From JASHPR01 sp963739645 (GTDB taxonomy: Bacteria > Actinomycetota > Actinomycetes > Streptosporangiales > Streptosporangiaceae), in assembly GCA_963739645.1 (NCBI GenBank), contig CAVUBM010000075.1:84208-148207 (forward strand): a stretch of 64,000 bases of DNA, read 5' to 3'. The position numbers and the translations under genes are program-made. Numbering within the stretch: the stretch's first letter is position 1; each line of letters opens with the position of its first letter. Of this stretch, positions 25,396-34,013 are shown piece by piece. A model generated the notes under the pieces. That model made no database searches, had not been told where the DNA came from, and worked only from the letters and a program-made list of their open reading frames with translations.

Positions 25396-26478
25396 ATGGA
25401 AGCACACTGGCGCCTGCCGGCCGGGCTGCATGCAACGTCGGTTCGGCTGCCCGTCGAGGGTGAGCTGCCATCTCTGGATGGCGCGACCGGGTGGCTCAAC
25501 TCGCCGCCGCTGACGGCGGCCGGGCTGCGCGGGAAGGTCGTCCTCGTTGACTTCTGGACCTATACCTGTATCAACTGGCTGCGCCAGCTTCCCTATGTCC
25601 GCGCCTGGGCCGGGAAATACTCCGGCCAGGGGCTGGTAGTGATCGGCGTCCACACCCCCGAGTTCGCGTTCGAGAGAGACGCCGACAACGTCCGGCGCGC
25701 CGTGCAGGACATGCGGATCGACTACCCGGTCGCGACCGATAACGACTATGCGGTATGGCGTGCCTTCGGCAACCACTACTGGCCCGCCCTCTACTTCGCC
25801 GACGCGCAGGGGCGAATCCGGCATCACCACTTTGGCGAAGGTGAATATGGCCAGTCAGAGATGGTTATCCAGCAGCTGCTGGCCGAAGCCGGATCCGCCG
25901 GTGCAGGTAATGAACTGGTCTCGGTCGACGCGCGCGGTGTGGAAGCCCCGGCCGACTGGGCCAACCTGAGATCATCAGAGAATTACACCGGCTATGAGCG
26001 CACCGAGAACTTCGCATCGCCTGGCGGGGCCGTGCCGGGCAGGCCCCACGTCTACACCGCCCCCGCCCAGCTGCCACTCAACCAGTGGGCCTTGTCGGGG
26101 GACTGGACGATGGGAGACCAGGGCACCACGCTGAACACGGCGGACGGGGAGATCGCCTGCCGGTTCCACGCCCGCGACCTCAATCTCGTCATGGGGCCTG
26201 CCGCGCCAGCAACCTCGGTGCGATTCCGCGTCCTCCTCGACGGACAGCCACCAAATGCGGCTCACGGGAGCGACGTTGACGGCGAAGGCCGCGGCACGCT
26301 CACCGGCCAGCGGCTGTACCAGCTCATCCGCCAGCCCGGCCCCATCACCGACCACACCTTCGAGATCACATTCCCGGACGCGGGGGCACAGGCCTACGTC
26401 CTTCACCTTCGGCTAGATCAGCAGGTCAGCGAGTACACCGTTAATTACTGCGTCCTCCGCCTTTGCGATAGACGGTGA
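25396..26478 (+). CDS. Thioredoxin-fold redoxin (TlpA/DipZ C-domain type)
   Basis: About 360 residues from ATG 25396 (AGGGAGGG upstream; another ATG at 25390 is too close to it). Residues 30-170 form a redoxin fold: VVLVDFWTYTCINWLRQLPY, VVIGVHTPEFAFE and YWPALYFADAQG. The usual CxxC is CINW, so the resolving Cys is missing. A C-terminal beta domain (WTMGDQGTTLN, HARDLNLVM, TFEITFPDAGAQAYV) matches DipZ-like proteins. No membrane anchor is seen. Its 3' end overlaps the GntR gene by 38 bases. Confidence 0.83.
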   Translation: MEAHWRLPAGLHATSVRLPVEGELPSLDGATGWLNSPPLTAAGLRGKVVLVDFWTYTCINWLRQLPYVRAWAGKYSGQGLVVIGVHTPEFAFERDADNVRRAVQDMRIDYPVATDNDYAVWRAFGNHYWPALYFADAQGRIRHHHFGEGEYGQSEMVIQQLLAEAGSAGAGNELVSVDARGVEAPADWANLRSSENYTGYERTENFASPGGAVPGRPHVYTAPAQLPLNQWALSGDWTMGDQGTTLNTADGEIACRFHARDLNLVMGPAAPATSVRFRVLLDGQPPNAAHGSDVDGEGRGTLTGQRLYQLIRQPGPITDHTFEITFPDAGAQAYVLHLRLDQQVSEYTVNYCVLRLCDRR

Positions 26479-27226
26479 CGCTGAATGCATCGGCGAGGTG
26501 GTATTCGTCAGAGAACACGACCGCCTCGCCTTCGCTGAGGTAGTCGACCTGGGAGATCCGCAGGAGCAGCGAGTTCCGCTTGATCTGGAGTCGGCGGGCC
26601 TGGGTGTCGGTGGCCATGGCGGGGCTAATTTCGGCGATGCCGTGGTGGATGACGAGCCCGATCTTGTCCAGTGCCCGTTGCATGGATTCGGTTTTGGTGA
26701 CTATGGCGGCCATCTCGTCGGCGGCGATGCCCGTTTCGGCTAGCCGGGCGACGGGCAGCACGTCGGTCACGTCGGCGACCGGCGTGCCGTCGGCGGTGCG
26801 GGTGCGGGCCAGGGTGATGACGTCCGAGGTTTGCGGGAGGCCAAGCGCCCGGAGTGCCCGTGACGATCCACGGCCGAGCTTGACAGAGACACTGACGGAT
26901 CCTGGCTGCCGGCCCGCGGACTCAATGACGTCGGTGATACCGAAATTGACGTTCATGTTGTTTTTCAGGCCGGCCGACGGGAGCAAGTACGTGCCTGAGC
27001 CGTGGCGCCGGTCGACGAGGCCTTCGCTTTCCAGCAGCGTGATGGCTTCGCGCACGGTGGCGCGGCTGACTCCGAGCATGGCGGCTAGCTGCGGCTCGGA
27101 GGGTAGTTTGCCGGTGGACGGCAGGGTGCCGTCAGCGATAGCGTCGCGCACGCTATTCGCAACGAGCTCGGGGAGGTTCCGTCCCCGGGTTACCGCGATC
27201 TTGCGCACCATCGTGGCCACGTCCAC
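26441..27226 (-). CDS. GntR-family regulator (HutC/UTRA type)
   Basis: 261 residues. An N-terminal GntR winged helix (KLPSEPQLAAMLGVSRATVR, LLESEGLVDRRHGSGTYL) is followed by a UTRA ligand domain (VITLARTRTADGTPVADVTD, LLLRISQVDYLSEGEAVVFS). GTG 27226 or ATG 27211 could start it. It heads the catabolic cluster and likely responds to a sugar acid or polyol phosphate. Confidence 0.85.
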   Translation of the reverse strand: MDVATMVRKIAVTRGRNLPELVANSVRDAIADGTLPSTGKLPSEPQLAAMLGVSRATVREAITLLESEGLVDRRHGSGTYLLPSAGLKNNMNVNFGITDVIESAGRQPGSVSVSVKLGRGSSRALRALGLPQTSDVITLARTRTADGTPVADVTDVLPVARLAETGIAADEMAAIVTKTESMQRALDKIGLVIHHGIAEISPAMATDTQARRLQIKRNSLLLRISQVDYLSEGEAVVFSDEYHLADAFSVTVYRKGGGRSN

Positions 27227-27318
27227 CGAATCTTGAAAACGGAACTCGCTGTCCTGCTGCCGATCTTAACTGTCCATCTCACCGGCGGCCGCACCTGCGC
27301 AGACGGCGTCGGCGGGTA

Positions 27319-28333
27319 TCACGCCAGGCCCGTCGTGAGGTCGTTGACCAGCGGCTCGCCGGCGCAGAAGCGGCGAACGTTATCAACAACCAGCGTGTGA
27401 ATGCCGAGCCGTCACCTCGGCGGTCGCACCAGCGATATGCGGAGTCAGCACGACGTTGTCCATGGCGAGGAACGGATCGTCTGCGCCTAGCGGCTCTTCA
27501 TGATGGACGTCGAGCCCAGCGCCGCGGATGCGCTTGCTCGTGAGTGCCTCGATAAGCGCGGGACGGGAGACCAGGGCCGCGCGCGCCGTGTTGATCAGCA
27601 CGGCGTCCGGCCTCATCAGGCTGAACTCTCGCTCGCCGATCATCCCAGCGGACTTCTCGGTGACGCGCGCGTGGATGGACACTATGTCGGCCTCGGCGAG
27701 CAGCGTGTCCAGGCTGCACATCTGCACGTCGCCCGCGTCACGTATGTACGGGTCGTGGGCTAGGACGCGCATCTCGAAGCCCCGGGCGCGCTTGACCATC
27801 TCGCGGCCAACCGTGCCGAGACCCACCAGGCCTATCGTCTTGCCGCTGAGCTCGACACCCTTGAACTTGTTCCATGGATCCTGCGGGCCCATGCCCCACC
27901 CGGTCTCACCGCTGTCATCGTCAGGATCGCTCGCTAGCCGTCCCGTCCGCAGCAGCCGGTCGGTGAAGCTGATGTGCCGCAGCACGCTCAGCATCAGGCC
28001 AAAGGCGTGATCGGCAACCGGTTTGGCCTCGCGGCCCACCGTGCCGGTGACGGGGATCCCGCGTTTCGCTGCCGCGGCCAAGTCGATGTTGGCGCCAGGA
28101 CCACCCCGGATCGAGGCCAGGTACTTCAGGTCCGTCGCGGCCAAGACCGCCTCTGTGACCGGCTCGTAGCCGATGGCGACAATGTCGGCGTCGGCGAACA
28201 TCCGCGCTGTGTCGGCTTCACTGGCGATGACGCCGGTGACACCCCAGCCGTCCACGGTGACCTTGCCTAGTTCTCGCAACTGCTCCAGGCCGGCGTGAGA
28301 GAAGTCGGCGGTCACCAGAATTTTGCGAGTCAT
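27319..28333 (-). CDS. D-2-hydroxyacid dehydrogenase, frameshift near C-terminus
   Basis: NAD-dependent dehydrogenase of the SerA/LdhA superfamily: IGLVGLGTVGREMVKRARGF (Rossmann GxGxxG), SIRGGPGANIDL, NTARAALVSRPAL and LTPHIAGATAEVT with the catalytic His. The conserved Arg and Glu are in INTARAALV and DVHHEEPLG. After ARHSH one extra base ends the frame early; the next frame restores VVDNVRRFCAGEPLVNDLT and stops at 27319. It would oxidise a hydroxy acid made or phosphorylated by the neighbouring kinase pathway. Confidence 0.85.
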
Positions 28334-28361
28334 TTACAGCTTCATCCTCTGTCACGTAGTT

Positions 28362-29906
28362 TCATCGTTTGCCGCTGCGGCGTGCGGTGATCGCGTGGCT
28401 CACCGGCCCCACCGCCCGGACCAGCTCCTGGTAATCAGCGAAGATTTCGTCATAGGCCTGCTTACGTGCAGGATGTGGCTCGAATACCTTGGTCGCGCGC
28501 ACCCAGGCGCGGATCGGGTCGGCGGCGGAGTCGAACAGGCCCGCGCCGACTCCGGCCAGGCATGCTGCGGCGAAGCAGCCTGTCTCGTCGACGTTGACGG
28601 TCGAAATCGGTTTGCCGGTAACGTCGGCTTTGAGCTGAAGCCACTGCGGAGATCGGGCGCCGCCGCCGGTGGCGCGCAAGCCGGTGATCGGGATGCCGGC
28701 TCCCTCGATCCGCTCGATGTTTGCCCGCAGCTCGAAGGCTGTTCCTTCGAGGATGGCTTTGACGAATTCCCCGCGGCTTGTGGCCAGGCTCAGGCCGACG
28801 ATCGCGCCGGTCGCGGCGGGGTCCATCCAGGGGTTGTAGGAACCCTGGAAATGTGGCAGCACGATCATTCCGGTCGGCTCGTCCGGCAGATCCCGCAAGA
28901 TCACGTCGAACGGGTCGGCATGGCTCCGTCGTGCGCGGCGCACCTCGTCGGCGCCGAAGTTGTCCTTGTACCAGCGCAGCAGCGATCCGCCGCCGGCGTT
29001 GCTGGCCAGGCAGAAGAACCGGCCGGGAAGGACGTAGCAGCCAAACGGGTAGCCAGCCTCTAGCATCCGGCCGGTCAGCACCGGAGCGTCGGTGATGGCG
29101 ACCAGCGCTTCCCACGTTCCCGTTCCGACACCTGCGTCACCTGCGTCGATGAGCCCGGAGCCCAGGGCGGCCATGGGCTGGTCGAAACCGCCCGCGATGA
29201 TCTTGGTGTCGGCCTGAAGGCCCAGATCAGCGGCGACCTGTGCGGGGACTTCGCCGACCGCCGTCCCTGACGGCGCCAGCCCGGGCATAAAGGAGGAGGT
29301 GATGCCCGCGGCGGCTAGTACCTCCTCCGACCACTCCTGGCGGACGATATCGAACGCCATGGTGCGAGAAGCGACGGAATGGTCGCTGACGGCCGCCCCC
29401 CCGAGCAGCGAGGTGATGAGCTCCGACCAGCACAGCATCTTCGCCGTGTTCGCGAAGACCTCAGGCTCATGCTCGCGGATCCACATCAAGCGGAGCAGCG
29501 GGTGCATGCCGTGCACTGGCAGGCCGGTGATCTCGTAGATGCGTCGCCGCCCGACCTTCTGGCCGAACATCTCGGCTAGATCGGCGCTGCGGTTGTCCAT
29601 TGCCATGATGCACGGCCGAAGGGGCCTTCCGTCGGCACCGACCGGGATGGCCTCGTCCCCCGAAACCGACAGGCTGACCGCTGCTATCTCGCCGCCGCTC
29701 GCCCGTGTCTGCGCGGTGACCTGCCGGATCAGAGAGGTCACCGCCGCCCAGACAACGGTCAGGTCGAGTTCGACCCAGCCGCTGCCGAGGTAGGCCAGCT
29801 GGTACTCCACGCGGCCGCGCGCCATCTCGCGGCCGCCCTCGGCGAGCACCAGCGCCTTGCAGGAGCTGGTGCCGACATCGAGGCCGAGCAGCGCGAGCTC
29901 AGCCAT
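28362..29906 (-). CDS. FGGY-family carbohydrate kinase
   Basis: 514 residues: LLGLDVGTSSCKALVLAEGG (phosphate-1 motif), catalytic Asp in AMDNRSAD or IAGGFDQPM, GVGTGTWEALVAI (phosphate-2) and ITGLRATGGGARSPQWLQLK (adenosine motif, FGGY signature). It phosphorylates a sugar, polyol or sugar acid; xylulose, gluconate or a tetrose acid are candidates. Its ATG overlaps the stop of the permease gene (TGATG), so permease and kinase are co-translated. Confidence 0.88.
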   Translation of the reverse strand: MAELALLGLDVGTSSCKALVLAEGGREMARGRVEYQLAYLGSGWVELDLTVVWAAVTSLIRQVTAQTRASGGEIAAVSLSVSGDEAIPVGADGRPLRPCIMAMDNRSADLAEMFGQKVGRRRIYEITGLPVHGMHPLLRLMWIREHEPEVFANTAKMLCWSELITSLLGGAAVSDHSVASRTMAFDIVRQEWSEEVLAAAGITSSFMPGLAPSGTAVGEVPAQVAADLGLQADTKIIAGGFDQPMAALGSGLIDAGDAGVGTGTWEALVAITDAPVLTGRMLEAGYPFGCYVLPGRFFCLASNAGGGSLLRWYKDNFGADEVRRARRSHADPFDVILRDLPDEPTGMIVLPHFQGSYNPWMDPAATGAIVGLSLATSRGEFVKAILEGTAFELRANIERIEGAGIPITGLRATGGGARSPQWLQLKADVTGKPISTVNVDETGCFAAACLAGVGAGLFDSAADPIRAWVRATKVFEPHPARKQAYDEIFADYQELVRAVGPVSHAITARRSGKR

Positions 29907-30653
29907 CAGGCCTCGGCCTTGACATCCTCGGCGGGTGCGCCGGTCTCGGGCAGGACGAAGCTCTTGCCGACGAACACCTCGGGCCTGCGAGCCCGCAGCC
30001 ATACGACATACGCCAGCGCCACGAGGCACCAGGCCACAGCGAACACAACGACGCTGCGCCCGGTGCCGAACGGCCCGTCCCAGAGCGCGACGAAGAACGA
30101 CTGCCACAGGACGTAGAGATCGAGTCCGATACCGATCACCGGCACGATGAGGTTCAGGACCGGGTTGAACCGCTCGCGGAGGAAGCGCCGGTAGAAGGCA
30201 ATGCTCGCGATGTTGACCAGGACGTAGGTAACCAGAGCGAAGAACACCGAGGACTCGCCGAACCAGACGTAGGCGTTGTAGTAACTGTGCTGCAGCAGGC
30301 TCATCAGCAGCGCGCCGAGCGTGCCGACGATGAGGACGAGACTAACGCCGTTGGCCGGGATCTGCGTTCTCGGGTGAATCGCGGCGGGCCTGCCCGGCTG
30401 CCGGGAGTTCCTTGCTGACCATCGCATAGCTGATCGCCGTGGGGAGCGATATGAGCAGTGCGAGCAAGAAGATGAGCGGGGCAATCTGGCCAGTCGTAAT
30501 GCTCATCGGCGCCCAGTTGAAATACAACCCGAGCGACGGCGACATGATCACGGCGCCCATCGTTGCCACCGCCACCAAGCCCAGAACGTTCCGCTTCAGC
30601 CTGAGGGGCCTCGGAGGGATGCCGACAGGCCCGGTTGACGGCGTCTTGGTCAT
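29906..30653 (-). pseudogene. APC-family amino acid/polyamine permease with internal deletion
   Basis: The N-terminal 88 residues (LRLKRNVLGLVAVATMGAVI, PTAISYAMVSKELPAAGQ) are the first helices of an APC permease. At about 30385 the frame changes and the sequence resumes at AAIHPRTQIPANGVSLVLIV, the ninth or tenth helix, and runs to the normal C-terminus. About 230-260 middle residues are missing. So transport is lost, though kinase, dehydrogenase and regulator remain. Confidence 0.72.
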
Positions 30654-30709
30654 GACGGCGCTCTCCTCACTGCCCTTCGGCGGCTAGCCTATGACGGCGA
30701 TACGCGCAT

Positions 30710-30750
30710 GTTGTCTGATGACCTGGTCACTAGTCAAGGGTTGTCTCATC
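30710..30750 (+). promoter_or_regulatory. Direct repeats between divergent catabolic genes
   Basis: GTTGTCTGATG (30710-30720) and GTTGTCTCATC (30740-30750) are 30 bases apart, near three helical turns, between the permease and aldolase starts. They are candidate sites for the cluster's GntR regulator; I see no clean GntR palindrome. TATCCT at 30752-30757 may be a -10 for the aldolase. Confidence 0.4.
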
Positions 30751-30786
30751 GGTATCCTGGCGTCAGGCGCCGCGTGGGAGGACTAC

Positions 30787-31944
30787 ATGGCAGACGACTT
30801 CGCTCATCGCCGCAACGCGGCCTACCGCAACTCCACGCGGATGCTGATCGCGCATGGCCGCCAGACGCAGGCTGCCTGGCTGCGCGAGCTTGCCGACTGG
30901 ATCGAGCAGGCGGCGGGGGGCGTTGATCCGCTGCCTGACCGCCGCGGCGTCGGCGCCGAGGTGACAGACCTTGAGGAAGAGGTCGCCGATCTGCTCGGCA
31001 AGCCGTCCGCCGTTCTGATGCCGAGCGGGATCATGGCCCAGCAGGCTGCGCTACGGGCCTGGACCGAGCGTGCCGGGCACAACACCGTCGGGCTGCACGA
31101 CAAGAGCCACTTCCTTGTATACGAGCTGGATGCCCTGCGCGAACTGCACGGCCTGCGCCCGGTGGTGGTGACTGAGCCGCCACGGCCGACCCTGGCCAGC
31201 GACCTGGCCAAAATCCCCGAGCCTCTCGGCGTGCTCACCGTGGAACTGCCGCTGCGCGACTGCGGGCACGTGCTGCCCTCCTGGGACCAACTGGTCGAGC
31301 TCTCGGAGGCGGCCGCGCATCGCGGCGTCCCGTTCCACATCGACGGGGCGCGGATATGGGAATCGGCACCATTTCTCGGCCACAGCTTTGCCCAGATCGC
31401 GGACCTCGCCGAGTCGGTATACGTCTCGCTGTACAAGGGCCTCGGCGGCCTGGGAGGCGCCCTGCTCGCCGGGCCGGAGGACTTCATCGCGGACGCGCGG
31501 CGCTGGCGGGTCCGGCACGGCGGAAACCTGCCGAGCCTCTTCCCCCTCGCCGCCGCTGGGCGACTTGGCCTGCACCGGTACCTGCCCCAGATGGAGACAT
31601 ACGTGGCGTGTGCCCGGGAGATTGCCGCCGCGATCCAGGCGTCCGGAGTGGGCCTGACCTACCCCTCACCGCCTCACACGAACACCTTCCGCGTGTTCCT
31701 CAACGCACCCGCGGCAGCACTTAACCTCGCCGTGGTCACGCACGCGGAAGCCACCGGAGTATGGTCCTTCCCGCGCGACTTCCGCGACACCGAGGTACCT
31801 GGCTGGGCGGTGGCGGAATTCATCGTCGGCGACGCCACCCTGACCTGGCAGCCAGACGAAGTGGTCGACCTGCTCGCCGAGCTTCGTGACCGGGCCCGCA
31901 GCGGGGAAGACTCCGCGCCCGTCCTGGACCCGCTATCCCGGTAA
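30787..31944 (+). CDS. Threonine aldolase-type PLP enzyme
   Basis: 385 residues from ATG 30787 (ribosome site GGGAGGAC); an upstream frame start at 30691 lies in the promoter region. Fold type I: VLMPSGIMAQQAALRAW, catalytic loop HIDGARIWESAPFLG (Asp that binds the pyridine nitrogen) and YVSLYKGLGGLGGALLAG with the PLP Lys. It resembles low-specificity L-threonine aldolase/beta-eliminating lyase. Divergent from the kinase-permease operon. Confidence 0.85.
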   Translation: MADDFAHRRNAAYRNSTRMLIAHGRQTQAAWLRELADWIEQAAGGVDPLPDRRGVGAEVTDLEEEVADLLGKPSAVLMPSGIMAQQAALRAWTERAGHNTVGLHDKSHFLVYELDALRELHGLRPVVVTEPPRPTLASDLAKIPEPLGVLTVELPLRDCGHVLPSWDQLVELSEAAAHRGVPFHIDGARIWESAPFLGHSFAQIADLAESVYVSLYKGLGGLGGALLAGPEDFIADARRWRVRHGGNLPSLFPLAAAGRLGLHRYLPQMETYVACAREIAAAIQASGVGLTYPSPPHTNTFRVFLNAPAAALNLAVVTHAEATGVWSFPRDFRDTEVPGWAVAEFIVGDATLTWQPDEVVDLLAELRDRARSGEDSAPVLDPLSR

Positions 31945-32024
31945 TCCGGATGACGGCCCGCCATGTTAGGCGACCGGGTGGAGCGTTTAGGCTGGTGAGC
32001 AACGTGCAGAGAGGCGACTGATTG

Positions 32025-32423
32025 ATGCTGATCGTGCGAGGCGACGCTCAGACCCTGCCGTCGGAACTGAACAAGGCGGCCACCGGCGAGGTGTGGGTCG
32101 ATCTGATTTTCCCGAAGACCGATGGTGTGGATGTCGGCACCGTCGTGTTCTCACCGAACGGGCGGACGGTCTGGCATCAGCATGAGTACGGGCAGTTGCT
32201 CCAGATCACGTCGGGCTCTGGATTCGTCGCCAAGGAAGGCGAGGCCCCGCAGCGGGTGCGCGCTGGCGACACGGTATGGATCGCGCCCAACGAGCGGCAC
32301 TGGCACGGCGCCACCTCGAGCACGCTGATGTCACACACCACGACCACTATTGGCGCGACCGAGTTCCACGAGGCGGTGACGGAGGCCGAGTACGCCGCGG
32401 CGAACGCGACCCCGCGCGACTAG
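32025..32423 (+). CDS. Cupin-domain protein
   Basis: 132 residues, ATG 32025 behind GAGAGGCGAC. One cupin barrel: TVVFSPNGRTVWHQHEYGQL gives His-x-His and Gln, AGDTVWIAPNERHWHGATS gives the last His. It matches small single-domain cupins often found with carboxymuconolactone decarboxylase domains. It binds a metal; the substrate is unknown. It follows the aldolase by 80 bases and may be cotranscribed. Confidence 0.83.
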   Translation: MLIVRGDAQTLPSELNKAATGEVWVDLIFPKTDGVDVGTVVFSPNGRTVWHQHEYGQLLQITSGSGFVAKEGEAPQRVRAGDTVWIAPNERHWHGATSSTLMSHTTTTIGATEFHEAVTEAEYAAANATPRD

Positions 32424-32476
32424 CACATGACAGCCGTGAGCTGACAGCCGCGGATGCGGCACCACGATGACCGGCG

Positions 32477-32932
32477 TCAGCCGCGGGCGATCCACGCTGC
32501 CTGCTCGATGGTGATCTCGTGGATCAGCGGGTCGGCGTGGCGATGTGCCAGCCTCCAGCCCGGGCCCTCGCGGCGGAAGACCAGGGTCACTCGCAGCGAC
32601 CAGTCCTGGTCGGGCAGCCCGCCGACCTCGCCGTGCTGGCGTTCGACGGCCACCAGAACCACCAGGTCGCCGGACGTGTAGGACTCGAAGACCTGCAGAT
32701 CCGCCTCGCCACCGCCGCGGAAATACTCGGCAAGCGCTTCAACGGCTTGGTCCGAGGCGTCAAATCCACGTCGAGGCTCCCCACCCGAGGGCGCCATCAG
32801 CGTGTAGTCATCAGCGTGGCGGATGAGCGTGAGGTACCTGCGGATGTCTCCGCGGATCAACGCGGAGGCCGCTTCCGCCGTAGCCTCGACGAGGTCGGTG
32901 AGCTCCTGGTCGGTGACATTGCCTCTGCCCAT
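32477..32932 (-). CDS. SnoaL/DUF4440-type NTF2-fold protein
   Basis: 151 residues with an NTF2-like cone: an N-terminal helix ELTDLVEATAEAASALIRGD, YLTLIRHADDYTLMAPSGGE, and strands DLVVLVAVERQ and LRVTLVFRREGPGWRLAHRH. Such proteins bind small hydrophobic ligands or act as hydrolases/isomerases; no catalytic residue can be assigned. Convergent with the cupin gene. Confidence 0.78.
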   Translation of the reverse strand: MGRGNVTDQELTDLVEATAEAASALIRGDIRRYLTLIRHADDYTLMAPSGGEPRRGFDASDQAVEALAEYFRGGGEADLQVFESYTSGDLVVLVAVERQHGEVGGLPDQDWSLRVTLVFRREGPGWRLAHRHADPLIHEITIEQAAWIARG

Positions 32933-33018
32933 CTCCTCATCCCTCCCGGCTCGCGGACCTGGCGGGGCCGGTCATCACCTGGTCGTTAACTCGGCTAGCC
33001 ATGCTCGGTGACCTGCGG

Positions 33019-33049
33019 CTGTAGGACGACCGTGCAGGTTGTCCTACAG
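33019..33049 (-). terminator. Hairpin downstream of membrane-protein gene
   Basis: Nine-base arms CTGTAGGAC (33019-33027) and GTCCTACAG (33041-33049) with a 13-base loop, 20 bases past the stop of the gene at 33069. Likely a factor-independent terminator without T-run, though an operator for the gene at 32932 is possible. Confidence 0.5.
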
Positions 33050-33068
33050 CACGTGCCGGGGGTGGCTG

Positions 33069-33722
33069 TTAGGCGGTCGCGGCTGGCGGGCCGTGTTGCG
33101 GGGATGGTGCGGCGGCGGTGGCGGCGTGCAGCCGGTCCAGCAAGACCCCCGACAGGGCCATGAAGGTGATCGCGCCGAAGGCGCCGAAGACCGCGTACTG
33201 ACGGTCGACGCCAACCCCGGCGGCGGCGGTGACCGTCCAGCCCAGCGCCCATAGCAGCGGCATGGCCGCCGCCCACACCCAGGAGCGGGCCACCCGGTCG
33301 CGGAGCAGGAACGCCTGGACGGCGCCGAGCGGGAGCCCGGTGATGGCGCCCATCACGGCCAGCTCGCCGATGCTGGTGCCGTAGCCGACCACCCAGGCAC
33401 CGGCGAGCAGGCCGATGCCCATGGCCGCCGCCGTGGCCGGGATCCAGGCCCGTGGGTCGAGCAGACGGCGGGCGACCAGCCACTGGCCGGTGCCGATCAC
33501 CGCGCCGGCGACCAGGCCCCCGACCAGCGCAGCGACGGCATCATTGATCCGGCCGACGGCGGCCTGAGCGGCAATCCCCGCTATCGGGAAACTGACGAAG
33601 CCGGCGGTCCACAGCAGCCAGCCCTTGACATTGAAGCGGCGGCGGTCCCCCATGGTCTGCCCTGGCGTAGGCACGGCGGCCACTCCGGTGCGGTTGCGGG
33701 TTGCGCCGGTATCTGTAGTCAT
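33069..33722 (-). CDS. Multi-pass membrane protein of unknown function
   Basis: 217 residues from ATG 33722. A polar N-terminus of about 30 residues is followed by six or so membrane segments, among them GWLLWTAGFVSFPIAGIAAQ and AVMGAITGLPLGAVQAFLLR. Pattern resembles prokaryotic membrane proteins with repeated Gly-rich helices (VGGLVAGAVIGTGQW). No known family motif; role unknown. Confidence 0.7.
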   Translation of the reverse strand: MTTDTGATRNRTGVAAVPTPGQTMGDRRRFNVKGWLLWTAGFVSFPIAGIAAQAAVGRINDAVAALVGGLVAGAVIGTGQWLVARRLLDPRAWIPATAAAMGIGLLAGAWVVGYGTSIGELAVMGAITGLPLGAVQAFLLRDRVARSWVWAAAMPLLWALGWTVTAAAGVGVDRQYAVFGAFGAITFMALSGVLLDRLHAATAAAPSPQHGPPAATA

Positions 33723-33800
33723 GGGGTGCCCCGTATTCGGTTGGTATTCAGTTCTGGAGCCAAAGGCGGGCCGGTGTGAGCGGTATACGGTCCGGATGTA

Positions 33801-33899
33801 GATCGCGAGGAGATCAAGCTCGGCACCCATACCCGAACCGAGGCCGTCGAGCGCGCCCGCGCCCTAGGCTTGCTGGCTCCCCTCGCACGCCGACACTGA
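33801..33899 (+). pseudogene. C-terminal stub of a LuxR-family regulator
   Basis: The frame ending at TGA 33897-33899 reads KLGTHTRTEAVERARALGLL then APLARRH. This is the last turn of a LuxR helix-turn-helix and its tail (the family has KLGVHSRTEAVERARELGLL). Upstream the frame soon closes and shows no recognition helix. Only about 28 codons survive. Confidence 0.6.
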
Positions 33900-34013
33900 C
33901 TCAGGCCTGCCCCACGCTCGCGCAGCTAAAGGCCAGCGGGTCCGCCGCGTTCATTTCACCCGCCGCGGGATTCTCGCGGTGGTCGAGGCGCGATGCCAGC
34001 CGGGCCGTGCGCG

